64,000 nucleotides of DNA from Candidatus Thorarchaeota archaeon. Its GTDB lineage: Archaea; Asgardarchaeota; Thorarchaeia; Thorarchaeales; Thorarchaeaceae. The position numbers and the translations under genes were made by a program. Shown piece after piece: positions 43,776 to 51,480 of this stretch (position 1 is its first letter; each line of letters starts with the position of its first letter). Where the stretch lies: NCBI GenBank assembly GCA_016840385.1, contig JAEOSL010000007.1, forward strand, positions 7,674-71,673, read 5' to 3'. Under the pieces are notes generated by a model, which saw only the letters and a program-made list of their open reading frames with translations, had not been told where the DNA came from and did not search any database.

Positions 43776-44045
43776 ATAGAGTCCTCTTGGACGCTTAGCA
43801 AGTTCTGCTTCATCTTGTTATTAAAGAAGCTTTCTTGAATGGACCAGTTTGCCGAAATTTCGAATCTAAAATGACGACCACTAATGTTCTACCGCGCCAA
43901 ATAATCCATTTTATTCCATAAAGACAAGAATAGTTGACCAACGGATAATCGAAACTGACCAAAGGTCTTTTAGGCGAAGTCCATTGAACGAGTCTGAGCG
44001 GCGAGTGAGTGCCGACCCTTGCTGACATCAAGGAGATTGATCCTT
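43776..44045. other. intergenic region between divergent pyrH and valS
   Basis: The 270-base gap between the divergent genes should hold both promoters. It contains a run of CTGA- and TGAG-like words (about 43982-44030) that suggests, but does not establish, a box C/D RNA. No gene is supported. Confidence 0.35.
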
Positions 44046-46511
44046 TTGTCGAAACCGAAAATTACGTCTAAACGTTGGAAACCTCCACAGGAGGCGGAAT
44101 TACTTGAAACTTGGGCTAATGAGGATACATACAAGTTCGATATGGACTCTGGAAAGGAGATCTATACCGTAGATACTCCACCTCCATATATGTCTGGACC
44201 TATGCATGTAGGTCAGGTCACTCATTACACCCAGATTGATACTATTGCACGATACAAACGAATGCGTGGATTTGAGGTCAATTTTCCCTTAGGGATTGAC
44301 CGTAATGGTCTCCCAGTAGAAGTAAGAGTTGAGAAAGATCTCAAAATCAGTATGCATGAAACTCCACGAGGGGAGTTTCTTGAATTATGTAAGAACCGTC
44401 TTGATGAAGATGAAAAGATAGTCATTGAAGCCTTCAAGAGACTCGGTATTGCATTCAATACCTATGAAGATGAAGGAAGTTATCGTACTGATAGTCCTAG
44501 ATTCCGTGCAGTGACTCAGGCTACTTTCATTAAGATTTGGAACGAAGGATTGGTTTATCCAGATGCTCGACCCAATAACTGGTGCTTTGACTGTGGTACA
44601 ACAATTGCTGATGCAGAGGTTGAGTACTCAGAGAAATCGACAACTCTCAATTACCTTCATTTCGAAGTGGATGGTCTTGATCCCATTGAGATTGCAACTA
44701 CTCGCCCAGAGCTCCTTTGTGCTTGTGGTGCAGTTTTCGTTCATCCCAAAGACGAACGTTACTCTGCATATCATGGAAAAACAGCAAAAGTTCCAATATT
44801 TGATCTTGAAGTGAAAATAATCGCAAGTCCCACAGCTCAGATGGAGTTCGGTTCTGGTGCTTTGATGGTCTGTAGTTATGGAGACCAAGGTGACGTTATG
44901 GCGTTTCGCGACTATGGTCTAACTGCAATTGCAGCAGTATCTCCTGAAGGAACAATGAAGGAAGCTGCAGGTGAGTATGCTGGAATGAAGATTGCTGAAG
45001 CTCGCAAAGCTGTTCTTGCAGAACTAGAGAAGCGAAATCTACTCTTGAAGCAGGAACAATCCATGCAGAGAGTACCTCTTTGCTGGCGTAGTGGGACTCC
45101 AATAGAGTTCATTGCAATGGAAGAATACTATGTGAAACAAGTTCAATTCATCCCCGAACTTCTCAAAATTGCAAATGAAACCACATTCTATCCATCGTTC
45201 CATAGACAAATCCTCATTGATTGGCTTAATAGAATATCAATGGACTGGCCGGTAAGTAGACGTAGATACTATGGGACAGAACTTCCAATCTGGTATTGCA
45301 ATTCGTGTGGAGAAGCTTTAGTTCCAGAATTAGAGGATGAGCCAAAATACTACCAGCCCTGGAGAGAAGATCCACCATTTACTAAATGTTCCAAATGTGG
45401 AGCAGAAAAGGGATTCAAAGGTGAAGAACGGACATTCGATACCTGGATGGACTCATCAACCAGTGGACTACAAACAATAGGCTACATGCGTAATGAGAAG
45501 TTGTTCAAGAAAGCCTTTGGGAATGTCATGAGGCCGCAAGGAAAGGATATCGTGAGAACTTGGCTTTACTATTCTCTTCTACGAACGCTACAGTTGACAG
45601 GCAAGCCTGCTTTCAAGGAAGTGTGGGTTTCAGGTCATGTGGTCGATGAGAATGGAGCCGCAATGAGCAAATCGAAAGGGAACTCACCTCCACCAATGCC
45701 CTTTGTAGAGAAATACGGTGCAGATGCTATGCGAATGTTTGGAGCACTTGAGGCGGGTCTTGGAAGTGATGTTCGCTTCTCAGAAGACCGTCTTGCTGGT
45801 GTTTCAAAGTTCATGACAAAACTCTGGAATATTGGTAGATTCATATCCATGTTTCCAGTACAAAAAGAAATTGCGTTCAAGAAGCTTACACCCGTAGATC
45901 AGTGGATTCTGGCAGAAGCAAATGGAATGATAGAGCGAATTATCCCTGACTGTGATATCCTTGATTTTCATAAACCTGCAATGGAAATCCGCGGATTTAC
46001 CTGGAACTTGTTTGCAGACCATGTCTTGGAGATGATCAAGGGTCGTGCATTCAATACAGATGATAAATTCTCGAAAGATGAGGTTGAATCAGCTTGGTTC
46101 ACTCTACACGAGGTTCTGAAAATCATAACCCGTGCACTAGCTCCAATAACTCCCTACATCACAGACAGAATCTATCGTGAACTCTATGATGAGAAGGGAA
46201 TTCACCGTCAGGAATATCCATCAGCTAAGAAGGAATGGAAATCTAAACTTACAGAGCATACTGAACTCCTAGTTCAGACAAACTCTGCATTCTGGAAATT
46301 CAAACGTGAAACAGGCCTTTCATTGAGACAAGGTCTTCCCGAGGCATATGTTTCTGAAGATTTGAAGCCGTGGTTGAAGGACCTGCAAGCAATGCATGGT
46401 GTTGAGAAGATCAGCTTTGATAAACCGAAGGATGACAAATTCATTGCAGTGAAGTTGCCAGAATCTGAAGGTGAAATCTACGTTCTTCCACCTGTAGAAG
46501 AAAAGGAATGA
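44046..46511 (+). CDS. valS: valyl-tRNA synthetase
   Basis: An 821-aa class I synthetase. The ATP motifs are PPYMSGPMHVGQ (HIGH-type) and AMSKSKGN (KMSKS-type); the editing insert with ATTRPELL and the zinc-like cysteine pairs (WCFDCG, WYCNSCG, CSKCG) are present, and the C-terminal anticodon-binding helices follow (WNIGRFISM). The archaeal length fits. The TTG at 44046 follows an AGGAG ribosome site; an upstream TTG at 44019 would add nine residues. A terminator hairpin follows. Confidence 0.9.
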   Translation: MSKPKITSKRWKPPQEAELLETWANEDTYKFDMDSGKEIYTVDTPPPYMSGPMHVGQVTHYTQIDTIARYKRMRGFEVNFPLGIDRNGLPVEVRVEKDLKISMHETPRGEFLELCKNRLDEDEKIVIEAFKRLGIAFNTYEDEGSYRTDSPRFRAVTQATFIKIWNEGLVYPDARPNNWCFDCGTTIADAEVEYSEKSTTLNYLHFEVDGLDPIEIATTRPELLCACGAVFVHPKDERYSAYHGKTAKVPIFDLEVKIIASPTAQMEFGSGALMVCSYGDQGDVMAFRDYGLTAIAAVSPEGTMKEAAGEYAGMKIAEARKAVLAELEKRNLLLKQEQSMQRVPLCWRSGTPIEFIAMEEYYVKQVQFIPELLKIANETTFYPSFHRQILIDWLNRISMDWPVSRRRYYGTELPIWYCNSCGEALVPELEDEPKYYQPWREDPPFTKCSKCGAEKGFKGEERTFDTWMDSSTSGLQTIGYMRNEKLFKKAFGNVMRPQGKDIVRTWLYYSLLRTLQLTGKPAFKEVWVSGHVVDENGAAMSKSKGNSPPPMPFVEKYGADAMRMFGALEAGLGSDVRFSEDRLAGVSKFMTKLWNIGRFISMFPVQKEIAFKKLTPVDQWILAEANGMIERIIPDCDILDFHKPAMEIRGFTWNLFADHVLEMIKGRAFNTDDKFSKDEVESAWFTLHEVLKIITRALAPITPYITDRIYRELYDEKGIHRQEYPSAKKEWKSKLTEHTELLVQTNSAFWKFKRETGLSLRQGLPEAYVSEDLKPWLKDLQAMHGVEKISFDKPKDDKFIAVKLPESEGEIYVLPPVEEKE

Positions 46512-46513
46512 TT

Positions 46514-46533
46514 GGGCCGTAAGTACTCGGCCC
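46514..46533. terminator. bidirectional hairpin terminator
   Basis: A GGGCCG/CGGCCC stem with an eight-base loop followed by CATCTTATTTT stands between the convergent valS and OsmC genes. Confidence 0.65.
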
Positions 46534-46542
46534 CATCTTATT

Positions 46543-46977
46543 TTATCCAACGGTTACTTCGTTCTCGTGTTCAGTAGGACATTTCATACTATTTGATACA
46601 AGACAATATTTGCCCGCTAGTTCCATTGCTCTCTCAGCTTTTGGAATCAGCTCGTCTGACTCAACTACTACTTTGGCTTTTAGAAGTAATTTAGTGAATT
46701 GGAACCCTTTCTCGACTCGCTCGAGTGTTCCATACCCATCACATGAGAATGACTTGAACTCAATATGCATCTTCTTTGAGAAGGTTACGAAAGTTGTCAT
46801 GAAACATGAGGTTGCCGCGGCAACAAAGAGGTCTTCTGGAGAAATAATCCCTTCTGGACCATCAAACTCTGGTGGAGCTGATACCTGAATCTTAGGTTTT
46901 CCATCCACTGTGAGGTCTCCAACACGACCATGTGTCCAATCTAATTTTACAAGGTATTCATGTGAATCGTCAGTCAT
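46543..46977 (-). CDS. OsmC-family peroxiredoxin-like protein
   Basis: A 144-aa OsmC-fold protein. The two redox cysteines are in SCFMTTF and CLVSNSMKC (KYCLVSNSMKCP), and the Glu/Arg frame for peroxide reduction can be traced (PEDLFVAA, ERVEKGF). It likely reduces organic peroxides. Its neighbour upstream (47027-47458) is a close paralogue, 49 bases away, suggesting tandem duplication and co-transcription. Confidence 0.85.
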   Translation of the reverse strand: MTDDSHEYLVKLDWTHGRVGDLTVDGKPKIQVSAPPEFDGPEGIISPEDLFVAAATSCFMTTFVTFSKKMHIEFKSFSCDGYGTLERVEKGFQFTKLLLKAKVVVESDELIPKAERAMELAGKYCLVSNSMKCPTEHENEVTVG

Positions 46978-47026
46978 CACTATCACTGTATCAGGCTTGA
47001 TAACATCTCTAGGAAAAGGGTTTGGG

Positions 47027-47458
47027 TTATTTCACAATGACTTCTGTATCATGTGTAATTGGACACTTCATACTGTTTCCGACAAAGCAATATTTAGCTG
47101 CTAACTCCAGTGCACGATCAATCTTACTACGTATATCTTCGGATTCAATTACTACCTTGGCTTTCATCTCGATTTTTGTAATCTCAAAACTGCGGTCAAC
47201 CTTTTCTAGGGTTCCTACAGCATCACACTTGAATGAGATTGTGCTAATATGCATTTTATCTAGAAAATTCAGAAATCCATTCATGTAGCAAATTGTTGCT
47301 GAAGCTACGAAGAGATCCTCTGGTGTGTGATAACTAGCCTCATCTTCACTCAGTGGGCTTCCAGACTTGATTGTAGTTTTTCCCTCTACAGAAAGACTTC
47401 CGCTCTTTCCTCCAGTCCAAGTGAGATTAACAGGAAAGTATCTTGGTTCCTCGCTCAT
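47027..47458 (-). CDS. OsmC-family peroxiredoxin-like protein, paralogue
   Basis: A 143-aa OsmC-fold protein with cysteines in TICYMNGFL and KYCFVGNSMKCP. It shares the PEDLFVA, LEKV...F..TK and terminal NSMKCP motifs with its downstream neighbour. Differences near the first cysteine (S-C-F versus I-C-Y) suggest a changed substrate. Start at the ATG of MSEEPRY; an upstream Met at 47473 is possible. Confidence 0.85.
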   Translation of the reverse strand: MSEEPRYFPVNLTWTGGKSGSLSVEGKTTIKSGSPLSEDEASYHTPEDLFVASATICYMNGFLNFLDKMHISTISFKCDAVGTLEKVDRSFEITKIEMKAKVVIESEDIRSKIDRALELAAKYCFVGNSMKCPITHDTEVIVK

Positions 47459-47519
47459 TAGGTAAACACCCACTCCACATCAGAGTGTATACGAAAAAGC
47501 GTTTGGGCTTGGCAATATC

Positions 47520-48293
47520 CTATATTTTCTCAGCTTTAAACACAGCAAAGAATGGTATCCGTTGTTCTCTATCAAAGAATTGGCTATCCTCAACTGGTTG
47601 AGGTTCTCTGAACTCTTTTAGATTGAAACCTGTGGTAACAAGAGCATTGAGATACGTGCTTAATGTGCGATGGAAGAAGCTGATTGGTGCAGGGAATTGC
47701 TCCCCATTACGAGTCTTCCAATGGTGTTGGTATTCCTTTTCGTCAAAATACTGGTCCACCTTGAAGAACAGGCCCTCTCTCCTATTTGTATCTGAATCTT
47801 TCTCGCCCATCTTCCAGGAACCTGGACCATAGAAATTGAAAGCTGGATGTACAATAGAAAAGACAAGATGACCTCCTTTCTTCAGGACACGATAGTACTC
47901 TTTGAGAGCATCCTCAAGACACGGGATATTCAGTAAGACAAGATTAGACAGTACAATGTCAAATGTTCCATTTGGGATAGACTCGACGTGACAAACATTT
48001 CCAACTCTGTAGTCTACTTCGAGACCTTCATCGTTTGTTATCGTTTCAGAAGCTTCAATCAAACTTGGAGATAGGTCAATAGCAACAACATCTGCTCCCT
48101 TCTTTGTGTAGTGTCTAGCTAAGTAGCCTTCACCACATCCAGCATCAAGTAGACTCTTTCCCTTAACATCACCCAGAAGTTCTTCTACACAAGGATTGAG
48201 GATTTTCTTATGATGAGGTGTTCCTGCTCCGGCAATAAGTTCTGCAAATGCTTCTGCATTCTCTTCCCATTGCTTCTGAATCCTATCTACCAT
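47520..48293 (-). CDS. SAM-dependent methyltransferase
   Basis: A 257-aa class I methyltransferase: SAM motif LLDAGCGEGYLARHYTKKGADVVAIDLS, motif II (GTFDIVLSNLVLLNI), motif III (VLKKGGHLVFSIVHPAF), then a C-terminal substrate-binding half with many aromatics. The shape resembles small-molecule (ubiquinone/menaquinone-type or halomethyl) methyltransferases, with no clear substrate. It lies upstream of the OsmC pair on the same strand. Confidence 0.85.
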   Translation of the reverse strand: MVDRIQKQWEENAEAFAELIAGAGTPHHKKILNPCVEELLGDVKGKSLLDAGCGEGYLARHYTKKGADVVAIDLSPSLIEASETITNDEGLEVDYRVGNVCHVESIPNGTFDIVLSNLVLLNIPCLEDALKEYYRVLKKGGHLVFSIVHPAFNFYGPGSWKMGEKDSDTNRREGLFFKVDQYFDEKEYQHHWKTRNGEQFPAPISFFHRTLSTYLNALVTTGFNLKEFREPQPVEDSQFFDREQRIPFFAVFKAEKI

Positions 48294-48338
48294 ATCTACC
48301 GAAACGTGTAGGGTCTTCTGAATCTTTCGACATAGATT

Positions 48339-48734
48339 CTAGATTTTCTCCCACACTTTCTTGACACGTTTACCTGTTTCTTCGATCAGGTCTTTCATTT
48401 CATCTTTAGGTGCTAAACCAAGTTCAACACCCGCTTTCATGATTGATGTATGAGAAACCATGACATTTCCATCTTCTTCATAGACCACGAAACTGCATGG
48501 AAAGATAGTACCCATATCTCTTGAGATATCTAGCGCTGTCTTTGCTAAATCTGGATTACATGCCATGATTGACGTAAGTTTTGGATAATCGTCAATCCCT
48601 CGTTTCTGTTTTAGTATGTCATGGATTCCTTTCGTAAGTAGCAATCCAAATCCTTCACTCACACAGGCCTCTTCAACCCTCTTTATTGTTTCATCAAATG
48701 AATAGGATGATTCCTTTCGCAAAACGTCGACCAT
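48339..48734 (-). CDS. DUF302-family protein
   Basis: A 131-aa protein of the DUF302 fold: SFDETIKRVEEACVSEGFGLL, the conserved 'KLTSIMACNPDLAKTALDISRDMGTIFPCSFVVYEEDG' stretch with cysteines at the Cys-Asn-Pro and Pro-Cys sites, and SHTSIMKA. Function unknown; often near redox genes. Gap of 45 bases to the methyltransferase. Confidence 0.75.
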   Translation of the reverse strand: MVDVLRKESSYSFDETIKRVEEACVSEGFGLLLTKGIHDILKQKRGIDDYPKLTSIMACNPDLAKTALDISRDMGTIFPCSFVVYEEDGNVMVSHTSIMKAGVELGLAPKDEMKDLIEETGKRVKKVWEKI

Positions 48735-48810
48735 ATCAAATTTATGTTCACTATTGTTAAATTACTTTTTGTTTGTCCATATTTTATACTAATGAAGATA
48801 AGAAGTAGAT

Positions 48811-49170
48811 CTAGAATGTAACTACTTTGTCTGACTCAGAAGTCCATTTGGCTAGGTCTCCCATAGTACCTCGTTCCACACCAGCAATCAGGTAATCCTC
48901 ACTTAGTCCTCGTGCATCCAGACATGTTCCACAGTATTTGATGGGTACCTTCTTGACAACTAATGCTCGTAGCATTCTCTCAAGATTATAGTAGCCATCT
49001 GGGGTTTTCTGCCTTGACACAGCACAAGAAACAGCATCACCCAACAAGAAAACATTCACTGAAAGATCGGGATTTTCCTTCTTCAGTGTCGTAGCCAAAC
49101 GAATTCCGTTGTAGGAACGTTCTGTACCATAAGGTTGGTCATTTAGAATAACTAGAATACTCATATTCAT
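48811..49170 (-). CDS. DsrE/DsrF-like sulphur-relay family protein
   Basis: A 119-aa protein of the DsrE fold (ILVILNDQPYGTERSYNGIRLATTL, LLGDAVSCAV, KYCGTCLDARGL, with Cys pairs able to carry persulphide). It may take part in sulphur transfer. Start is taken at the ATG at 49170; an in-frame reading further upstream runs through the tRNA-Ala fragment and is not coding. Confidence 0.75.
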   Translation of the reverse strand: MNMSILVILNDQPYGTERSYNGIRLATTLKKENPDLSVNVFLLGDAVSCAVSRQKTPDGYYNLERMLRALVVKKVPIKYCGTCLDARGLSEDYLIAGVERGTMGDLAKWTSESDKVVTF

Positions 49171-49225
49171 GTAATTGCAATTTACTGTAATAGAATTACC
49201 GAAGGATGAATTATCGGAATAGAAA

Positions 49226-49276
49226 TGGTGGACTGGGGGGGATTTGAACCCCCGGCCTCCTGATTGCGAACCAGAC
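49226..49276 (-). pseudogene. tRNA-Ala 3' fragment (att-like direct repeat)
   Basis: A 51-base stretch matches the 3' part of tRNA-Ala(CGC) at 50969-51019 at 48 of 51 positions, from the anticodon stem through the loop TTCGCAA, T-arm, acceptor CCAGTCC and CCA. The match ends abruptly after GAACCAGAC (plus strand). No acceptor 5' strand (GGACTGG) lies within about 100 bases upstream. It is the expected scar at the far end of an element integrated into tRNA-Ala. A role as the 3' half of a split or intron-rich tRNA cannot be excluded. Confidence 0.75.
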
Positions 49277-49332
49277 GACTTCTCTGCTTTTGATATAGGA
49301 TAAATATAATCCATCAATGATCTAGGGATGGC

Positions 49333-50010
49333 CTAATCAAATGGCGTTGCACTTAGCTGGACAGCATATGGATAGACAAGTTTTGCACGAGCAATTACAG
49401 GTTCTTTCTTTTTCGGCACTTCTGCATGATTATTGACACGGAAACAGGGAATAGCACTCTTCATACGCCATCGACCTCGAAGTTCCCACCCATTGATATC
49501 CTCTTCAATCATCATCCGGTATGGTTTTAGATCAATCCCCACTTTCTCTGTCGGATCAGTGAACAATTTGAGGTCTTCAATAAGCAATCCATAGTAGGAA
49601 GTTGAGGGAGAAAGACCGCTGCCCGTTGGATATCGTTCTGGAAATAGTTCCAGCCCTCGTACATGCGGTTTCAAATATCGCCAAGCGCCTTTCTTAGGAC
49701 CTAGGTCAAACTTCTGACGTAGAGTTTTGTTTTTGCATCCTTCACGCCATGCATCATATGCCTTGCTGATTGGAGAAAACAAAACATCAATACTAGATGG
49801 TTTTTCAGACATACTAGAAATATGGCGCTCAAGTAACATACGTACTGAATCAGGTGTGTAAGCACGTTCATAACCAAAGGGATAGAAAGCGTCGGGATTA
49901 TCTACCTTTTCTGCTTCATATTGCGCTTTTATCCTTGGTAGAATGCTTGTTATTTTTTCACCATAGTATCCAACTTTCATTACAATGATTATATCAGAAA
50001 ATGATTCCAT
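49333..50010 (-). CDS. unknown protein, partner of nuclease-like gene
   Basis: A 225-aa soluble protein of unknown family, with a strand-rich N-terminus (DIIIVMKVGYYGEK) and a basic C-terminal half (DINGWELRGRWRMKSAIPCFRVNNH, KKKEPVIARAKLVYPYAVQLS). The ATG at 50010 has GGAGTGA six bases upstream; a TTG at 50091 would overlap the preceding gene's stop. It follows the PD-(D/E)XK-like gene and may be its specificity, methylation or immunity partner; nothing in the sequence decides which. Confidence 0.55.
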   Translation of the reverse strand: MESFSDIIIVMKVGYYGEKITSILPRIKAQYEAEKVDNPDAFYPFGYERAYTPDSVRMLLERHISSMSEKPSSIDVLFSPISKAYDAWREGCKNKTLRQKFDLGPKKGAWRYLKPHVRGLELFPERYPTGSGLSPSTSYYGLLIEDLKLFTDPTEKVGIDLKPYRMMIEEDINGWELRGRWRMKSAIPCFRVNNHAEVPKKKEPVIARAKLVYPYAVQLSATPFD

Positions 50011-50087
50011 TATTATCACTCCCATCCATTTGTTGAAAGAGAAACGCGATAGAAAAGTATTTGGTATGACTTCATTTATCTCGTGAG

Positions 50088-50630
50088 TCAATCATCACAA
50101 TCGTTGAATAGAAACAGCATTTTACGTTGGTTCGGTGAAAGTATGGTTCGATGGTTTCGCTTCTCCGGATAAATTTCTGCTTGAGTCCAAAGCTCTTTTC
50201 GTAGACTCATTTCTCGTTTTATCTTACGGTCATTTACAGTGAAGTCTTTCTTGAGCTCTTTATAATCAAACAAGTATACATTGTGAATACACCAAGGAAG
50301 TAATTTTCCAGACTGATCTCTTGATCCTGCAAGTACGAGATAGATATCAGCTGGTGCATCATGGTTTATATCAAGCACTTTGGGAATTGTATACATTTTG
50401 ACATTGACAGTCAATCCCCCTAAGGCACCCCACTTGAACTTACCATCTATACCCGTATTGGTCCTTGACGTTTCCAACGTAATCCCGAATACTCTTGCTG
50501 CAATATACTCACCAACATTCCCAATCAAAGCAGGTGTGTCTATCTTCTTTGATATTTTTCTTGCAACATCGTTTCGCATCTTGACAAGTTTGGCAAGACT
50601 ACGTAACTCCTTCATTGAATCACTGCTCAT
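50088..50630 (-). CDS. putative PD-(D/E)XK-like restriction nuclease
   Basis: A 180-aa protein with the order GEYIAARVFGI (Glu), NTGIDGKF (Asp) and LTVNVKMY (N-x-K), matching a PD-(D/E)XK nuclease fold in which the usual ExK is NxK. The N-terminal helix is basic and a C-terminal helix follows; no methyltransferase is fused. The motif spacing resembles small restriction-type endonucleases, but identity is not established. It lies inside the tRNA-Ala segment and overlaps the next gene. Confidence 0.5.
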   Translation of the reverse strand: MSSDSMKELRSLAKLVKMRNDVARKISKKIDTPALIGNVGEYIAARVFGITLETSRTNTGIDGKFKWGALGGLTVNVKMYTIPKVLDINHDAPADIYLVLAGSRDQSGKLLPWCIHNVYLFDYKELKKDFTVNDRKIKREMSLRKELWTQAEIYPEKRNHRTILSPNQRKMLFLFNDCDD

Positions 50631-50968
50631 TAGATCGATCTCATTATAGTCAGTGTACTGTTTGTAATAAATTAACCCCAGCTTGAACCCAAGGAACTTT
50701 ACTGTGTATTATACCTAGGGCGAATGGAAAAGCAGATTCGTGGCTTAGATTGTAAAATACCCTCAATACACAAAACTTTCAATCGTTCTCCTTTGACAAG
50801 AGTCTATTGCATTATAAGGGGAGAGAAATTTTCGGCCCCGAGTATCTTCTGTATAAGAAAAACAGATTTAATAGGTTATTTTCAAGGAAGCCCTGTGCTC
50901 TCATTGTTTTCACATTCTTTGTATTGATACTTCTACTACAAATAAGAACAAAAAGCACAGAATGATAT

Positions 50969-51045
50969 TGGTGGACCGGGGGGGATTTGAACCCCCGACC
51001 TTCTGATTGCGAACCAGACAATCTACCGGGCTAATCTACCGGCCC
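50969..51045 (-). tRNA. tRNA-Ala(CGC)
   Basis: A 77-base gene with encoded CCA (complement at 50969-50971) and no intron. Acceptor GGGCCGG pairs with CCGGTCC, discriminator A; anticodon stem TCTGG/TCAGA (last pair G-T) encloses loop TTCGCAA with anticodon CGC; T-arm GGGGG/TTCAAAT/CCCCC. Its 3' 51 bases recur at 49226-49276. Confidence 0.9.
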
Positions 51046-51184
51046 TTGGTCTAGTGAAATCCTGGATGAGGTTTATGAAGTTTGTTGATTTGATTTAGAT
51101 TATTATGTGCATTTAGAAAGTAAATATCTAATCTACCAGCCCATAACCTACATCTTACACTTTGGTGAGTGAACATCAACTGTA

Positions 51185-51480
51185 AGAAATTTCTATGTTC
51201 CGCCCTTCTCCTGCCAGTGTCACCACCATCCAGCATTTTCGAGAAAATACTAAACTTAGCAAGAGCTTTGTCAACGATCATTGGGATGGAATCCCTCCTG
51301 AAGACCTGGCTTCCTTCTCCTGTACTGATGCTGGAGCATCACTTCCAGCAACAGAGAGCGTTTCCACAGTTCTTACCACGGCGGGGTCATTATCACTCAT
51401 ACCAGTCCCATCGCTGAAACTAGTAAGGTCCGATTGGACAAAGTGAACAGCCGCGGACTCCCCAGAACTCGATGTAAGTT
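51185..51480 (-). ncRNA. candidate omega-RNA and right end of TnpB element
   Basis: TnpB guide RNAs are transcribed from the 3' end of the element, overlapping the tnpB stop region, with the guide taken from flanking DNA beyond the right end. Here the right end runs from about 51185 (AGAAATTTCTATG) into tnpB. The block is repeated at 3002-3405. A hairpin near the outer end is kept with different letters: ATTTTC/GAAAAT (51235-51248) here and TGTCC/GGACA (3051-3063) in the remnant, a covariation that supports RNA structure. A guide would be encoded by the roughly 20 bases left of 51185, read on the minus strand. Boundaries are estimates. Confidence 0.55.

Larger units (their letters stand above)
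49277..50968. mobile_element. putative 1.7 kb tRNA-Ala mini-island
   Basis: The segment lies directly downstream of the complete tRNA-Ala and is closed by the duplicated tRNA 3' end. It carries two minus-strand genes with a four-base overlap, 50088-50630 and 49333-50010. No integrase or replication gene is present, so movement in trans or loss of the integrase is implied. The non-coding part 50631-50968 shows no supported gene; a 67-codon open frame at 50724-50927 has no recognisable product. Confidence 0.6.

Noticed and set aside
43982..44030. C/D-box RNA between pyrH and valS
   Set aside because: Several CTGA and GAGTGAG words occur but no good box C and no closing stem.
49171..49317. Longer N-terminus for the DsrE-like protein
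   Set aside because: The extra residues translate the tRNA-Ala fragment; the DsrE fold starts at the ATG at 49170.
50724..50927. 67-aa gene in the tRNA-Ala mini-island, perhaps an integrase remnant
   Set aside because: Translation shows no integrase Arg/His/Tyr motifs and no family; spacing to its neighbours is arbitrary.
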